Source: CAVXHQ01 sp963761735 | GTDB taxonomy: Bacteria > Pseudomonadota > Alphaproteobacteria > Rhodobacterales > Rhodobacteraceae | Length of the DNA: 64,000 bases | Reading direction: 5' to 3' | Assembly (NCBI GenBank): GCA_963761735.1 | Contig: CAVXHQ010000005.1 | Span: forward strand, 62,001 to 126,000 | Part shown: positions 1 through 8,204 of the stretch, piece after piece | Position numbering within the stretch: position 1 is the first letter of the stretch | Layout of the letters: the number at the start of each line of letters is the position of its first letter | Made by a program: the position numbers and the translations under genes | The notes under the pieces: model-generated | Told to the model about the DNA's origin: nothing | Databases searched by the model: none | Seen by the model: only the letters and a program-made list of their open reading frames with translations

Positions 1-1
1 G

Positions 2-1504
2 CTCCTCGCCATTTCCGGCGTCGGCAAATCCTTTCCCGGTGTCCGGGCGCTGACCGATGTGTCGCTGACCGTCGACCCCGGCGAAGTGGTGGCCCTTGTC
101 GGCGAAAACGGCGCCGGCAAATCGACGATGCTCAAGATCCTGTCGGGCGACTACACGCTGGACGAAGGCACCGTGCATCTCGACGGCACCGATATTTCGC
201 ATGCCGCGCCGCTGGAAACGCGCGCCGCGGGCTTTCGCCTCGTGCGCCAGGAACCCGAGATCGTGCCTGACATTTCCGCCGCCGAGAACGTCTATATCGG
301 AGAATATCCCCGGACACGATTGGGCGCCCGGTTCGGCTTCGTCGATCACGCCGCCGTCCGCAGCGATATGGCCGCGCAGCTTGCGCATTACGGTTTTGCC
401 GGGCTGATCGACGGCGATGCGCTGGGCCGCAGCCTGTCGCCCGCGCAGACCCACATCGTCGAAATCGTCGCCGCCCTGAAACCGGGCGTCAAGGTCGTGG
501 CCTTCGACGAGCCGACGTCCTCGCTTACCTCCGACGAGGTCGAACGGCTGTTCGAACTGATCCGCCAGCTGAAATCCGACGGGCTGGGGCAGATCTATGT
601 GTCGCACCGCCTGAAAGAGGTGATGGCGATATCGGACCGGGTCGTGGTTTTGAAGGACGGCATCGTCACCGGCAATCTGCGCACCGCCGAGACGACCGAA
701 GACGAAATCGTGCGCCTGATGGTGGGCCGCGAACTCGAACAGGGGTTCACCCGCGCCGAAACGACGCAGACCGAGGTCGTCCTCGATGTCGAGGGCCTGC
801 GGTCGCGCTGGCACGACGGCATTTCGTTTCAGATCCGGGCGGGAGAGATCCTCGGGTTCGGCGGCCTTGTGGGCGCCGGGCGCACGGAACTGGCCAAGGT
901 GATCTTTGGCGAATTTCCCCGCAGCGGCGGCACGATCCGCATCGGCGGCGAGGTGCGCGACATCCGCGCGCCGTCGGACGCCATCGCCGCCGACATCGGC
1001 TTTGCCCCCGAGAACCGCAAGCAGGAGGGGCTGATCCTCGTCCGCTCGGTGATCGAGAACGCCTCGATGGCGGTGATGAAGAACCTCGCGCGGTTCGGGT
1101 TTCTGTCCGTCGCGCGGATGGTTGACAAGGTCTCGCCGACGATAGAACGGCTCGAGATCAAGACACCTTCGCTGGAGCAGGAAGTGTCGAAACTGTCGGG
1201 CGGCAACCAGCAAAAGGTGGTGCTGGCCCGATGGCTCGCCGCCGGGCCGCGCCTGCTCATCCTCGACGAGCCGACGCGGGCGGTGGACGTCGGCGCCAAG
1301 GCGGAGATCTATCGTCTGATCGACCGGCTGGCCGCCGACGGGATGGCGATCATGCTGATCTCGTCCGAAATGCCGGAGTTGCTGGCGCTGTCGGACCGCA
1401 TCGTGGTGATGGCGAACGGACGCCTGTCGCCGGTCATCGAAAAGGCCGACGCAACGGAAGAAATCGTGGTCAGCCACGCATTGGGACAGGAGGTGGCAGC
1501 GTGA
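2..1504 (+). CDS. Sugar ABC transporter ATP-binding protein, RbsA/MglA type (5' end outside window)
   Basis: This is the tandem-ATPase subunit of a CUT2-type monosaccharide importer, working at the inner face of the cytoplasmic membrane. The reading frame is open from base 2, so the start codon lies left of the window. The first nucleotide-binding domain has Walker A GENGAGKST (fragment residues 34-42) and a weak signature (LSPAQ). The second has the degenerate P-loop GLVGAGRTE and an intact signature LSGGNQQK, the usual asymmetry of RbsA-type proteins. The stop overlaps the permease start as GTGA, indicating translational coupling. The cognate binding protein must lie upstream. The substrate is not shown by the sequence; the downstream galactonate dehydratase suggests a galactose-related sugar or sugar acid. 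Confidence 0.93.
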   Translation, partial: LLAISGVGKSFPGVRALTDVSLTVDPGEVVALVGENGAGKSTMLKILSGDYTLDEGTVHLDGTDISHAAPLETRAAGFRLVRQEPEIVPDISAAENVYIGEYPRTRLGARFGFVDHAAVRSDMAAQLAHYGFAGLIDGDALGRSLSPAQTHIVEIVAALKPGVKVVAFDEPTSSLTSDEVERLFELIRQLKSDGLGQIYVSHRLKEVMAISDRVVVLKDGIVTGNLRTAETTEDEIVRLMVGRELEQGFTRAETTQTEVVLDVEGLRSRWHDGISFQIRAGEILGFGGLVGAGRTELAKVIFGEFPRSGGTIRIGGEVRDIRAPSDAIAADIGFAPENRKQEGLILVRSVIENASMAVMKNLARFGFLSVARMVDKVSPTIERLEIKTPSLEQEVSKLSGGNQQKVVLARWLAAGPRLLILDEPTRAVDVGAKAEIYRLIDRLAADGMAIMLISSEMPELLALSDRIVVMANGRLSPVIEKADATEEIVVSHALGQEVAA

Positions 1505-2541
1505 GCGCAGCCCTTGGAAAAGTCACGACGCGGCCCGGGCCGGTTCAGCGGCTGGTCGGATTTATCGGCGCGGAAAACCTGTCGCTGATCATCGCGCTGG
1601 TGATCCTGGTGGCCCTTATCGCCGCGCAGACAGAGTTTTTCTTTTCGTCGCGCAACATCTTCAACATCGCGCAGAACATGGCCGTGACCGGCCTAGTCGC
1701 CATCGGCATGACGATGGTGATCGTGGCCGCAGGCCTCGATATTTCCGCAGGCTCCATCGCGGGGTGCGCTGGCGTGGTTTGCGCGTTGATCATCACGAGC
1801 ACGGGATTCGTGTTCGGCGGCGTGCTCGGCGGAATCGCCATGGGCGCCGTCCTCGGTTTCGTGAATGCCTGCATCATCAACTATTTAAGGGTAAATCCGG
1901 TCGTCGCCACCCTCGCGACGCTGTCGGCATTCCGGGGCATCGCGTTCCTTATCGCGCCAGAGGGCAAACCGATCGGCCTGCTCGACCCCGGATTCGCCAC
2001 CCTGGGATCGGGACGGCTGTTCCAGTTCGACGGGTTTCCCGGCATTCCGGTGGCCTTCTCGATCATGGCCGTCGCGATGATCGCGGGTCATGTGCTGATG
2101 TCGTCGACGGTGTTCGGGCGGCAGGTTTATTCGATGGGCGGCAATCCGGCGGCGGCGCGACTGGCCGGGATCAACCTGAACCGGATGCGCCTTGCGATCT
2201 TTACGATCTCGGGCGGGCTGTCAGGCCTCGCGGGCGTCATCATCGCGGCGCGCACCTCGTCGGGGCAACCGCTGGCGGGGACCGGCCTCGAGCTGGAGGC
2301 GATCACGGCGGTCTTTCTCGGCGGCGCGCTGTTGTCGGGCGGCAAAGGCACGGTGGCGGGCACGATGCTGGCCGTGCTTCTGTTGTCGGTGTTGTCGAAC
2401 GGGATGAACCTGCTCGGGATCCCGACATTCTATCAGCTGGTCGCCAAAGGCATGCTGCTGATCGTCGCGGTCGCCATCGGCCAGTGGCGCTCGGCGATGG
2501 CCGAAAAACGGCAGGCGCGGCTGACAGCGGCGGGGGCCTGA
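1501..2541 (+). CDS. Sugar ABC transporter permease, RbsC type
   Basis: This 346-residue multi-pass inner-membrane protein is the translocation subunit partnering the upstream ATPase. It starts at the GTG that overlaps the ATPase stop. The frame is open further upstream, but that part lies inside the ATPase gene. Hydrophobic segments run throughout. The family signatures GLDISAGSIAG early and AVFLGGALLSGGKGTVAGT late are present. The conserved stretch YSMGGNPAAARLAGI in the middle is typical of BPD_transp_2 permeases. It is four bases from the dehydratase gene and probably in one transcript with it. Substrate unknown. Confidence 0.93.
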   Translation: MSAALGKVTTRPGPVQRLVGFIGAENLSLIIALVILVALIAAQTEFFFSSRNIFNIAQNMAVTGLVAIGMTMVIVAAGLDISAGSIAGCAGVVCALIITSTGFVFGGVLGGIAMGAVLGFVNACIINYLRVNPVVATLATLSAFRGIAFLIAPEGKPIGLLDPGFATLGSGRLFQFDGFPGIPVAFSIMAVAMIAGHVLMSSTVFGRQVYSMGGNPAAARLAGINLNRMRLAIFTISGGLSGLAGVIIAARTSSGQPLAGTGLELEAITAVFLGGALLSGGKGTVAGTMLAVLLLSVLSNGMNLLGIPTFYQLVAKGMLLIVAVAIGQWRSAMAEKRQARLTAAGA

Positions 2542-2545
2542 GACG

Positions 2546-3700
2546 ATGAAAATCACCGCGCTGAAAACATGGGCCGTGCCGCCACGCTGGCTGTTCCTCA
2601 AGATCGAAACCGACGAGGGCGTTTCCGGCTGGGGCGAGCCGGTCCTCGAAGGGCACGCGGCAACGCTCGCGGCGCAGGTCGCCGAAATGGCACCGATGCT
2701 GATCGGCCTCGATCCCGGCCGCATCGAAGATATCTGGCAGATGCTGTATCGCAACGGCTGCTATCGCGGTGGCCCCGTGCTGATGAGCGCGATCGCGGGC
2801 ATCGACACCGCGCTGTGGGACATCAGGGGGCGCAGCCTGGGACAGCCGATCCACGCACTGCTCGGCGGCAAGGTTCGCGACAAGATCCGGTCCTATGCCT
2901 GGATTGGCGGCGACAGGCCGCGCGACCTGATCGCGGGGGCAACGACCCTGCGGGATCGCGGTTTCGATGCGTGCAAGATGAACATCTGCGATGAGCTGAG
3001 AATCGTCGATACCTACGCCGGGGTCGATGCGATCCTGCGCACCCTCGGCGACCTGCGGGCCGCTGTCGGCGATACGATGGACCTTGCCTTCGATTTTCAC
3101 GGCCGGGTGCATCTGCCGATGGCGCGGGTGCTGCTGCGCGAACTTGAGCCGTTGCGGCCGATATTCGTCGAGGATGCGGTCGCCGCCGGTGCCGTCGAAG
3201 AGGCCGAGGGGCTGCGCCACCTGACCGCCATTCCGCTGTGCTTTGGCGAGCGAATGCACAACTGGTCCGAATTCAAGACCCTGTTCGAGCGGCGGATGGC
3301 CCAGGTCGTCAACCCCGATCCGGCCCATGTGGGCGGCATTTCCGGCACCCTGCGGATCGGGCGCTGGGCCGAGGCCTATGACGTGGCCCTTGCCCCGCAT
3401 TGCCCGCTGGGGCCCGTCGCCCTTGCGGCCTGCCTGCACATCGACGCGCTGTGTCACAACGCGTTCATTCAGGAACAAAGCCTCGGGATGCATTACAACA
3501 CCACCGGCGGCGGCGATCTGGCCGACTATCTGATGCCGGACAGCGGCTTCGATCTGGCGGACGGTTTCTTGCGCATTCCCGACGGCCCGGGCCTCGGGAT
3601 AGAGATTGACGAGGCGGCGGTTATCGCGGCCTCGCAGACCGGCCCCGGCTGGCAGGCGCCGGTGTGGCGGCACAAGGATGGCTCCATTGCCGAGTGGTAG
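2546..3700 (+). CDS. dgoD: D-galactonate dehydratase (enolase superfamily)
   Basis: The predicted reaction is dehydration of D-galactonate to 2-keto-3-deoxy-D-galactonate in the cytoplasm. The 384 residues align almost without gaps to what I recall of E. coli DgoD, including the N-terminal 'PPRW.FLKIETDEGV.GWGEPV' pattern and the C-terminal SIAEW. The expected metal ligands fall at D183, E209 and E235, and the catalytic pair at H185 and H285, the E. coli positions. One oddity is FVEDAV (207-212) where E. coli has FIEEPV; the ligand Glu is kept but the next two positions change. A related substrate such as another six-carbon aldonate cannot be excluded. Confidence 0.88.
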   Translation: MKITALKTWAVPPRWLFLKIETDEGVSGWGEPVLEGHAATLAAQVAEMAPMLIGLDPGRIEDIWQMLYRNGCYRGGPVLMSAIAGIDTALWDIRGRSLGQPIHALLGGKVRDKIRSYAWIGGDRPRDLIAGATTLRDRGFDACKMNICDELRIVDTYAGVDAILRTLGDLRAAVGDTMDLAFDFHGRVHLPMARVLLRELEPLRPIFVEDAVAAGAVEEAEGLRHLTAIPLCFGERMHNWSEFKTLFERRMAQVVNPDPAHVGGISGTLRIGRWAEAYDVALAPHCPLGPVALAACLHIDALCHNAFIQEQSLGMHYNTTGGGDLADYLMPDSGFDLADGFLRIPDGPGLGIEIDEAAVIAASQTGPGWQAPVWRHKDGSIAEW

Positions 3701-4580
3701 GCAGTTCGGCGGCGTTCATGCGGTGCTGTTTGCGCTGTTCGGCAAGGACGGCGGTCTCGACCGCGGGGCGATGCGCGCGCAGGTCGACTGGTGCGTCGCG
3801 GCGGGTGCGGATGGCATCACGGTGCTGGGCCTCGCGACAGAGCGCGACAAGCTGACGGTGCGCGAACGCGCCGACATCACCGATTGGGCACGCGCCGACG
3901 CGCCCGGTTTGCCGCTGTCGGTGACGGTTGCGGGCGCGACCGTGGCCGAGGCACGCGCGGCATTGGCGCAGGCGGAAACGGCGGGCGCCGACTGGTGCAT
4001 CGTTCAGCCGCCGACCGCCGAGACGGACGGCCTGGACGCCTTTGCGCGCATCGCCGAGGGATCGTCGCTGGTGCTCGCCGTGCAGAACGCGCCGGAATAT
4101 CTGGGCCGGTCGCTGTCGGCGCAGGACCTGGTGGCCCTGCGATCGCGCGCACCCGCGTTCACCCACGTCAAGGCCGAGGCGCCCGCCGTGGATCTTGCGC
4201 CGATGGTCGCGGCGCTGGGGAGAGGGGCGACGGTGCTGACCGGGCGCGGTGGCCTCGAGATGACGGACGCGCTGCGGGCCGGATGCGGCGGCATCATCGT
4301 GGCGCCAGACGTGCTGCCCGGCGTGCGCCGCTGCTGGGACGCCTGGGGCAGGGGCGACGTGGCGGGCGCCGAGGCCGCCTACGCGGATTTCCTGCCCGCA
4401 GCCCTGTTCGGGATGCAGTCGCTCGCGCATCTGCATGTCTACGGCAAACGGGTTTTCGGCGCGCTCGCGGGGATCGCGATCCACGACCGGGCGCCGGGTG
4501 TTGCACCGACGCAGGCCGGTCTGCGGATGGCCGCGCGCTGGGCGGACACGCGCCGCGCCCGGGCCCGGACACCGCCGTGA
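3678..4580 (+). CDS. DHDPS-family aldolase/lyase, probable 2-keto-3-deoxy-aldonate aldolase
   Basis: This 300-residue class I (beta/alpha)8 lyase of the dihydrodipicolinate synthase/N-acetylneuraminate lyase family most likely cleaves the keto-deoxy acid made by the dehydratase into pyruvate and an aldehyde. I start it at the ATG overlapping the dehydratase by 23 bases; the frame is open upstream only inside dgoD. The substrate loop reads GLATERDKLT, in place of the usual 'GSTGE' form. The Schiff-base lysine is in THVKAEAP. The family Tyr of 'YN.P' is replaced in VQNAP, so it is unlikely to be DapA itself. The exact substrate is inferred from neighbours. Confidence 0.75.
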   Translation: MAPLPSGRQFGGVHAVLFALFGKDGGLDRGAMRAQVDWCVAAGADGITVLGLATERDKLTVRERADITDWARADAPGLPLSVTVAGATVAEARAALAQAETAGADWCIVQPPTAETDGLDAFARIAEGSSLVLAVQNAPEYLGRSLSAQDLVALRSRAPAFTHVKAEAPAVDLAPMVAALGRGATVLTGRGGLEMTDALRAGCGGIIVAPDVLPGVRRCWDAWGRGDVAGAEAAYADFLPAALFGMQSLAHLHVYGKRVFGALAGIAIHDRAPGVAPTQAGLRMAARWADTRRARARTPP

Positions 4581-4660
4581 CGGCGTGCGCACGATCCGCC
4601 TGAAGGATGCGTCTTGCGGCCCGCCATCAGGGCGACAGGTCCCGTGCGGATCGTCCGGTT

Positions 4661-6679
4661 TCAGCCTTGTCCCGAACCGCCGCCGGGTTTCCTGGGCTTG
4701 AACGCACCGCCCGCCTTGCCCGCCGCCAGTTGGCGGGCGCGGTTCTTTTTGCTCGACGGCTTGCCGACAGGCGGTTTGCCAGCATCGGCCTTGCTGTGTG
4801 ACGGTTTGCCGAACGTCGTTTTACCGACAGGGGGTTTGCCGGCCTTCGGGCGCCCGTCGTTCGCGTCCGGGTGATACGACGCCGCGTCCCCCGCCTTGCG
4901 CGGTTTCGCGCCGCCGGCACCGTAGCGTCCCGGTTCTTTTCGGTACGTCCTGGCTGCGGGTTCGTGGGGCGCCTGCGCATCGTGGATCTCGCCCGTCGGC
5001 GCGGCGTCCTGCACGGGCGCTGCGGCCTTTGGCGCGGGACGCGTCCGCTCGGGTGCCTCGCGGCGTTCCGGCACCTTGCCCCGTGGGCCGCGCGCGGGGC
5101 CCGCGTCGAACGTCGGCGCACCGGGAAGCCGTTTCAGCGCCGCGCCGTTTTCCAGCACCATCGCGGGGCCAACCGTTGCCACGAACCGGTCCGCCGCCGA
5201 GGCGCGCAGCTCGATCAGGGTTTCCTCGGGCTGGATACGGATCGCGCCGATATCCTCGCGTGACAGTCCACCCATCTTGCACAGCATCGGCAACAGGCGG
5301 CGCGGCTCTGCCCGGGCGGCGCGGCCACCGGCCAGCGTGAACCAGACGCTGGGCCCGAATGCCTCGCGCGGTTTGGCCTTTTCGGTGACGTCGGACAGAT
5401 CCTCGGGCGCGGAATGGCGTTCGTGGTACAGGCGCAGATAGGCGGCGGCGATCTGTTCGACGGTAAAGCTCGCGACCAGCGTTTCGACGGTTTCGGTGTC
5501 GCTCTCGGCGATCGGCGCGTACCATTCCGGGTCTGCCAGCAGACGTTGCAGATCGCGCGCCGTCACCTCTTCGGCGCCCGGCGCGTCGTCCCAGTCGGCG
5601 GTCAGCTTTGCCCAGGACAGCAGCCGTTCGGCCTTTTTGCGCGCGGCGGGTGGCACGATCAGCGCGCTGGTGCCCTTGCGGCCCGCGCGTCCCGTGCGGC
5701 CGGACCGGTGCAGCAGCGTCTCCTGATTGGTCGGCAGGTCGGCGTGGATCACCAGTTCGAGGTTCGGCAGGTCGATGCCGCGCGCGGCCACATCTGTCGC
5801 CACGCAGACCCGCGCGCGTCCGTCGCGCATCGCCTGAAGGGCGTGGGTCCGCTCGGTCTGGGACAGCTCGCCGGACAGGGCAACGACGGAAAATCCGCGG
5901 TTCGACAGCCGCGTCGTCAGCCGGTTGACCATCGCGCGGGTGTTGCAGAACACGAGTGAGTTCGGGGCCTCGTAGAAGCGCAGGACGTTGATGATGCCGT
6001 TTTCCACGTCGCGGGCGGCGACGCGCAGCGCGCGATAGGCGATGTCTGCGTGCTGATCGGCACCGCCCGCCGCCTCGATCCGGATGGCGTTCGACTGATA
6101 GGTCTTGGCCAGTTTCGCGATGGAGGCGGGCACCGTGGCGGAAAACATCAGGGTCTGCCGTTCGGCGGGCGCGTTTTCGAGGATGAATTCAAGGTCCTCG
6201 CGGAACCCCAGATCCAGCATCTCGTCTGCCTCGTCCAGCACCACGGCCCGCAGGGACGCCAGATCGATAGAGCCGCGCATGATGTGGTCGCGCAGGCGGC
6301 CCGGGGTGGCCACGACGATATGCGCGCCACGGCCCAGCGCGCGGCGTTCGTCGCGCATGTCCATGCCGCCGACGGTCGAGGTGACGACGGCGTTCGTGTT
6401 CTCGAACAGCCACGCCAACTCGCGGCGGACCTGCAACGCCAGCTCGCGCGTCGGCGCGATCACCAGCGCCAGCGGCGCGCCCGCGGTGTCGAATGTATCC
6501 GCCTCGCCCAGTATCCCCGGTGCAATGGCAAGGCCGAATCCCACCGTCTTGCCAGACCCGGTCTGCGCCGAAACGAGCATGTCGCGGCCCAGCGTCTCGG
6601 GCGTCGTCACGGCGTCCTGCACGGCGGTCAGGGTGGTGTATCCGCGCGCCTCGAGCGCGTCTGACAGGGTCTTTTTCAC
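4661..6679 (-). CDS. DEAD-box ATP-dependent RNA helicase with DbpA-type RNA-binding domain
   Basis: This cytoplasmic RNA helicase probably acts in ribosome assembly or cold-related RNA remodelling. The start is GTG with AGGA nine bases upstream. The 672 residues show a Q-motif region near 15-21, AQTGSGKT (38-45), PTREL (76-80), ATPGR (124-128), DEAD (139-142), SAT (170-172) and a later HRSGRTGRAGR. A DbpA-like RNA-binding domain follows at roughly 470-560. The last 100 residues are a basic Gly/Lys/Pro-rich tail containing GKPPVGK twice, probably disordered and RNA-binding. It is CsdA/DeaD-like, but the exact orthologue is unclear. It is convergent with the aldolase gene and 80 bases away from it. 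Confidence 0.9.
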   Translation of the reverse strand: MKKTLSDALEARGYTTLTAVQDAVTTPETLGRDMLVSAQTGSGKTVGFGLAIAPGILGEADTFDTAGAPLALVIAPTRELALQVRRELAWLFENTNAVVTSTVGGMDMRDERRALGRGAHIVVATPGRLRDHIMRGSIDLASLRAVVLDEADEMLDLGFREDLEFILENAPAERQTLMFSATVPASIAKLAKTYQSNAIRIEAAGGADQHADIAYRALRVAARDVENGIINVLRFYEAPNSLVFCNTRAMVNRLTTRLSNRGFSVVALSGELSQTERTHALQAMRDGRARVCVATDVAARGIDLPNLELVIHADLPTNQETLLHRSGRTGRAGRKGTSALIVPPAARKKAERLLSWAKLTADWDDAPGAEEVTARDLQRLLADPEWYAPIAESDTETVETLVASFTVEQIAAAYLRLYHERHSAPEDLSDVTEKAKPREAFGPSVWFTLAGGRAARAEPRRLLPMLCKMGGLSREDIGAIRIQPEETLIELRASAADRFVATVGPAMVLENGAALKRLPGAPTFDAGPARGPRGKVPERREAPERTRPAPKAAAPVQDAAPTGEIHDAQAPHEPAARTYRKEPGRYGAGGAKPRKAGDAASYHPDANDGRPKAGKPPVGKTTFGKPSHSKADAGKPPVGKPSSKKNRARQLAAGKAGGAFKPRKPGGGSGQG

Positions 6680-6907
6680 GATTTTCCTAGCGTCTGGCGG
6701 CGGGGTGGCGGACCGGGGGTGCGCGATACGCGCGGGTCCGGGGCGCGGCCGGCGATCCTGGCGGCACGGCCCTGAACATCGCCTTAGCCGCCCGGGCGCG
6801 GGATGTCACGCAGTCCGCACCCGGGCCATGCACGGCGCACATGGGATGCATGCGTGACCCTGCGGCACAGGCGTGAAAGGCCGCGCGGCGCCCGTGTCGC
6901 GGTCCGC

Positions 6908-8182
6908 TCAGACGATGCCGCCGCCCGCCCCCGACACTGCGGGCCGGGTTTGCGCCACCCGCGCGCGATAGCCCGAGGCACGGTAGGTGCCGACCGGGTC
7001 GATCGCCCCGCCGTTCCCGAACCGCGCCATCGCCAGCAACGGCTCTACATCCGTGCGGAACGCGGCCTTGAGCGTATTCTGTGCCATCAGCGCGTCGTTG
7101 GCGTCCTGATACCCCGCCAGGGCGGTCCGGTCCACGATCAGCGCCTGCGCATAGGCGCGCTGCACTTCCATCGCGGAGACCATCAGGCTTTCGATCGGGT
7201 CGGTGACGTTGTGGCTTTGATCGAGCATGTGCGCGGGATCGAAACCGGGGGTGTCCTGCGCCTCGACCAACTCGTTGAACACGAGGAACAGGCGGTACGG
7301 GTCGATGGAGCCGGTATCGAGGTCGTCGTCGCCGTATTTGCTGTCATTGAAATGGAACCCGCCGAGTTTGCCCTGACGGATCAGGCGGGCAACGATCATC
7401 TCGATGTTCACGTTCGGCGCGTGATGCCCGAGGTCGACCAGACAGAACGCCTTTTCGCCCAGTTCCGAGGCGATGAGGTAGTTGCTGCCCCAGTCCTGCA
7501 CGACGGTGGAATAGAACGCAGGCTCGTAGATCTTGTGTTCGGTGAACAGGCGCCAGTCGTCCGGAAGGCCCGCGTAGATCTGCGCCGCACTTTCCATGTA
7601 CCGGTCAAGTTGGCGGGTGAAATGCGCCTGACCCGGAAAGTTTGAGCCGTCGCCGACCCAGACGGTCAGCGCCGTCGATCCGATCTGTCGCCCCAGGTCG
7701 ATACAGGCGAGGTTGTGCTCGACCGCCTGCGCGCGTGTCGCGGCATCGGTATGCGACAGCGATCCGAATTTATAGCTGTGGGCCTGATCGGGCTGATCCT
7801 GAAAGGTGTTCGAATTCATCGCATCGAACCGCAGGCCGGTTTCCTCGGCCTTGGCGTTCAGGTCGGCGGGATCTGCGCTGTCCCACGGAATATGCAGCGA
7901 AACGGATGGCGTGGCCCGGGTCAGGCGATGGATGACGCCGCAATCGTCGAGCTTGTCGAAGATGTTGGCAGGCTCTCCCGCGCCCGGAAACCGCGCGAAA
8001 CGGGTGCCGCCGGTGCCCGTGCCCCAGGACGGAATTGCGACGCCATAGGCGGCGACACGGTCCTTGATCCTGGCCGCATCGATGCCGCGACGGTCCAGGT
8101 GGGCGGTCAGCGCGTCGTAATCGGCGCGCAGGGTGGCCTCGGCGCGGGCGTTTTCGGCGTCGATGGTGTTCCGGTCGATCAT
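6908..8182 (-). CDS. rhaI: L-rhamnose isomerase, RhaI (xylose isomerase-like) type
   Basis: This enzyme interconverts L-rhamnose and L-rhamnulose in the cytoplasm. The 424 residues look like the Pseudomonas/Rhizobium RhaI family rather than E. coli RhaA. Recognisable blocks are the N-terminal WGTGTGGTRFARF, the middle WVGDGSNFPGQ, the TEHKIYEPAFY stretch and the C-terminal FHFNDSKYGDDD metal-site region. The ATG is preceded by AGGGGA at suitable spacing; the frame is open upstream, but that part lies inside rhaD. It is 22 bases downstream of rhaD, so the two form one minus-strand operon. The D-I pair and the divergent rhaR match the rhizobial rhamnose locus. Confidence 0.92.
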   Translation of the reverse strand: MIDRNTIDAENARAEATLRADYDALTAHLDRRGIDAARIKDRVAAYGVAIPSWGTGTGGTRFARFPGAGEPANIFDKLDDCGVIHRLTRATPSVSLHIPWDSADPADLNAKAEETGLRFDAMNSNTFQDQPDQAHSYKFGSLSHTDAATRAQAVEHNLACIDLGRQIGSTALTVWVGDGSNFPGQAHFTRQLDRYMESAAQIYAGLPDDWRLFTEHKIYEPAFYSTVVQDWGSNYLIASELGEKAFCLVDLGHHAPNVNIEMIVARLIRQGKLGGFHFNDSKYGDDDLDTGSIDPYRLFLVFNELVEAQDTPGFDPAHMLDQSHNVTDPIESLMVSAMEVQRAYAQALIVDRTALAGYQDANDALMAQNTLKAAFRTDVEPLLAMARFGNGGAIDPVGTYRASGYRARVAQTRPAVSGAGGGIV

Positions 8183-8204
8183 GATGTTTTCCCCTGTGGC
8201 GCGC

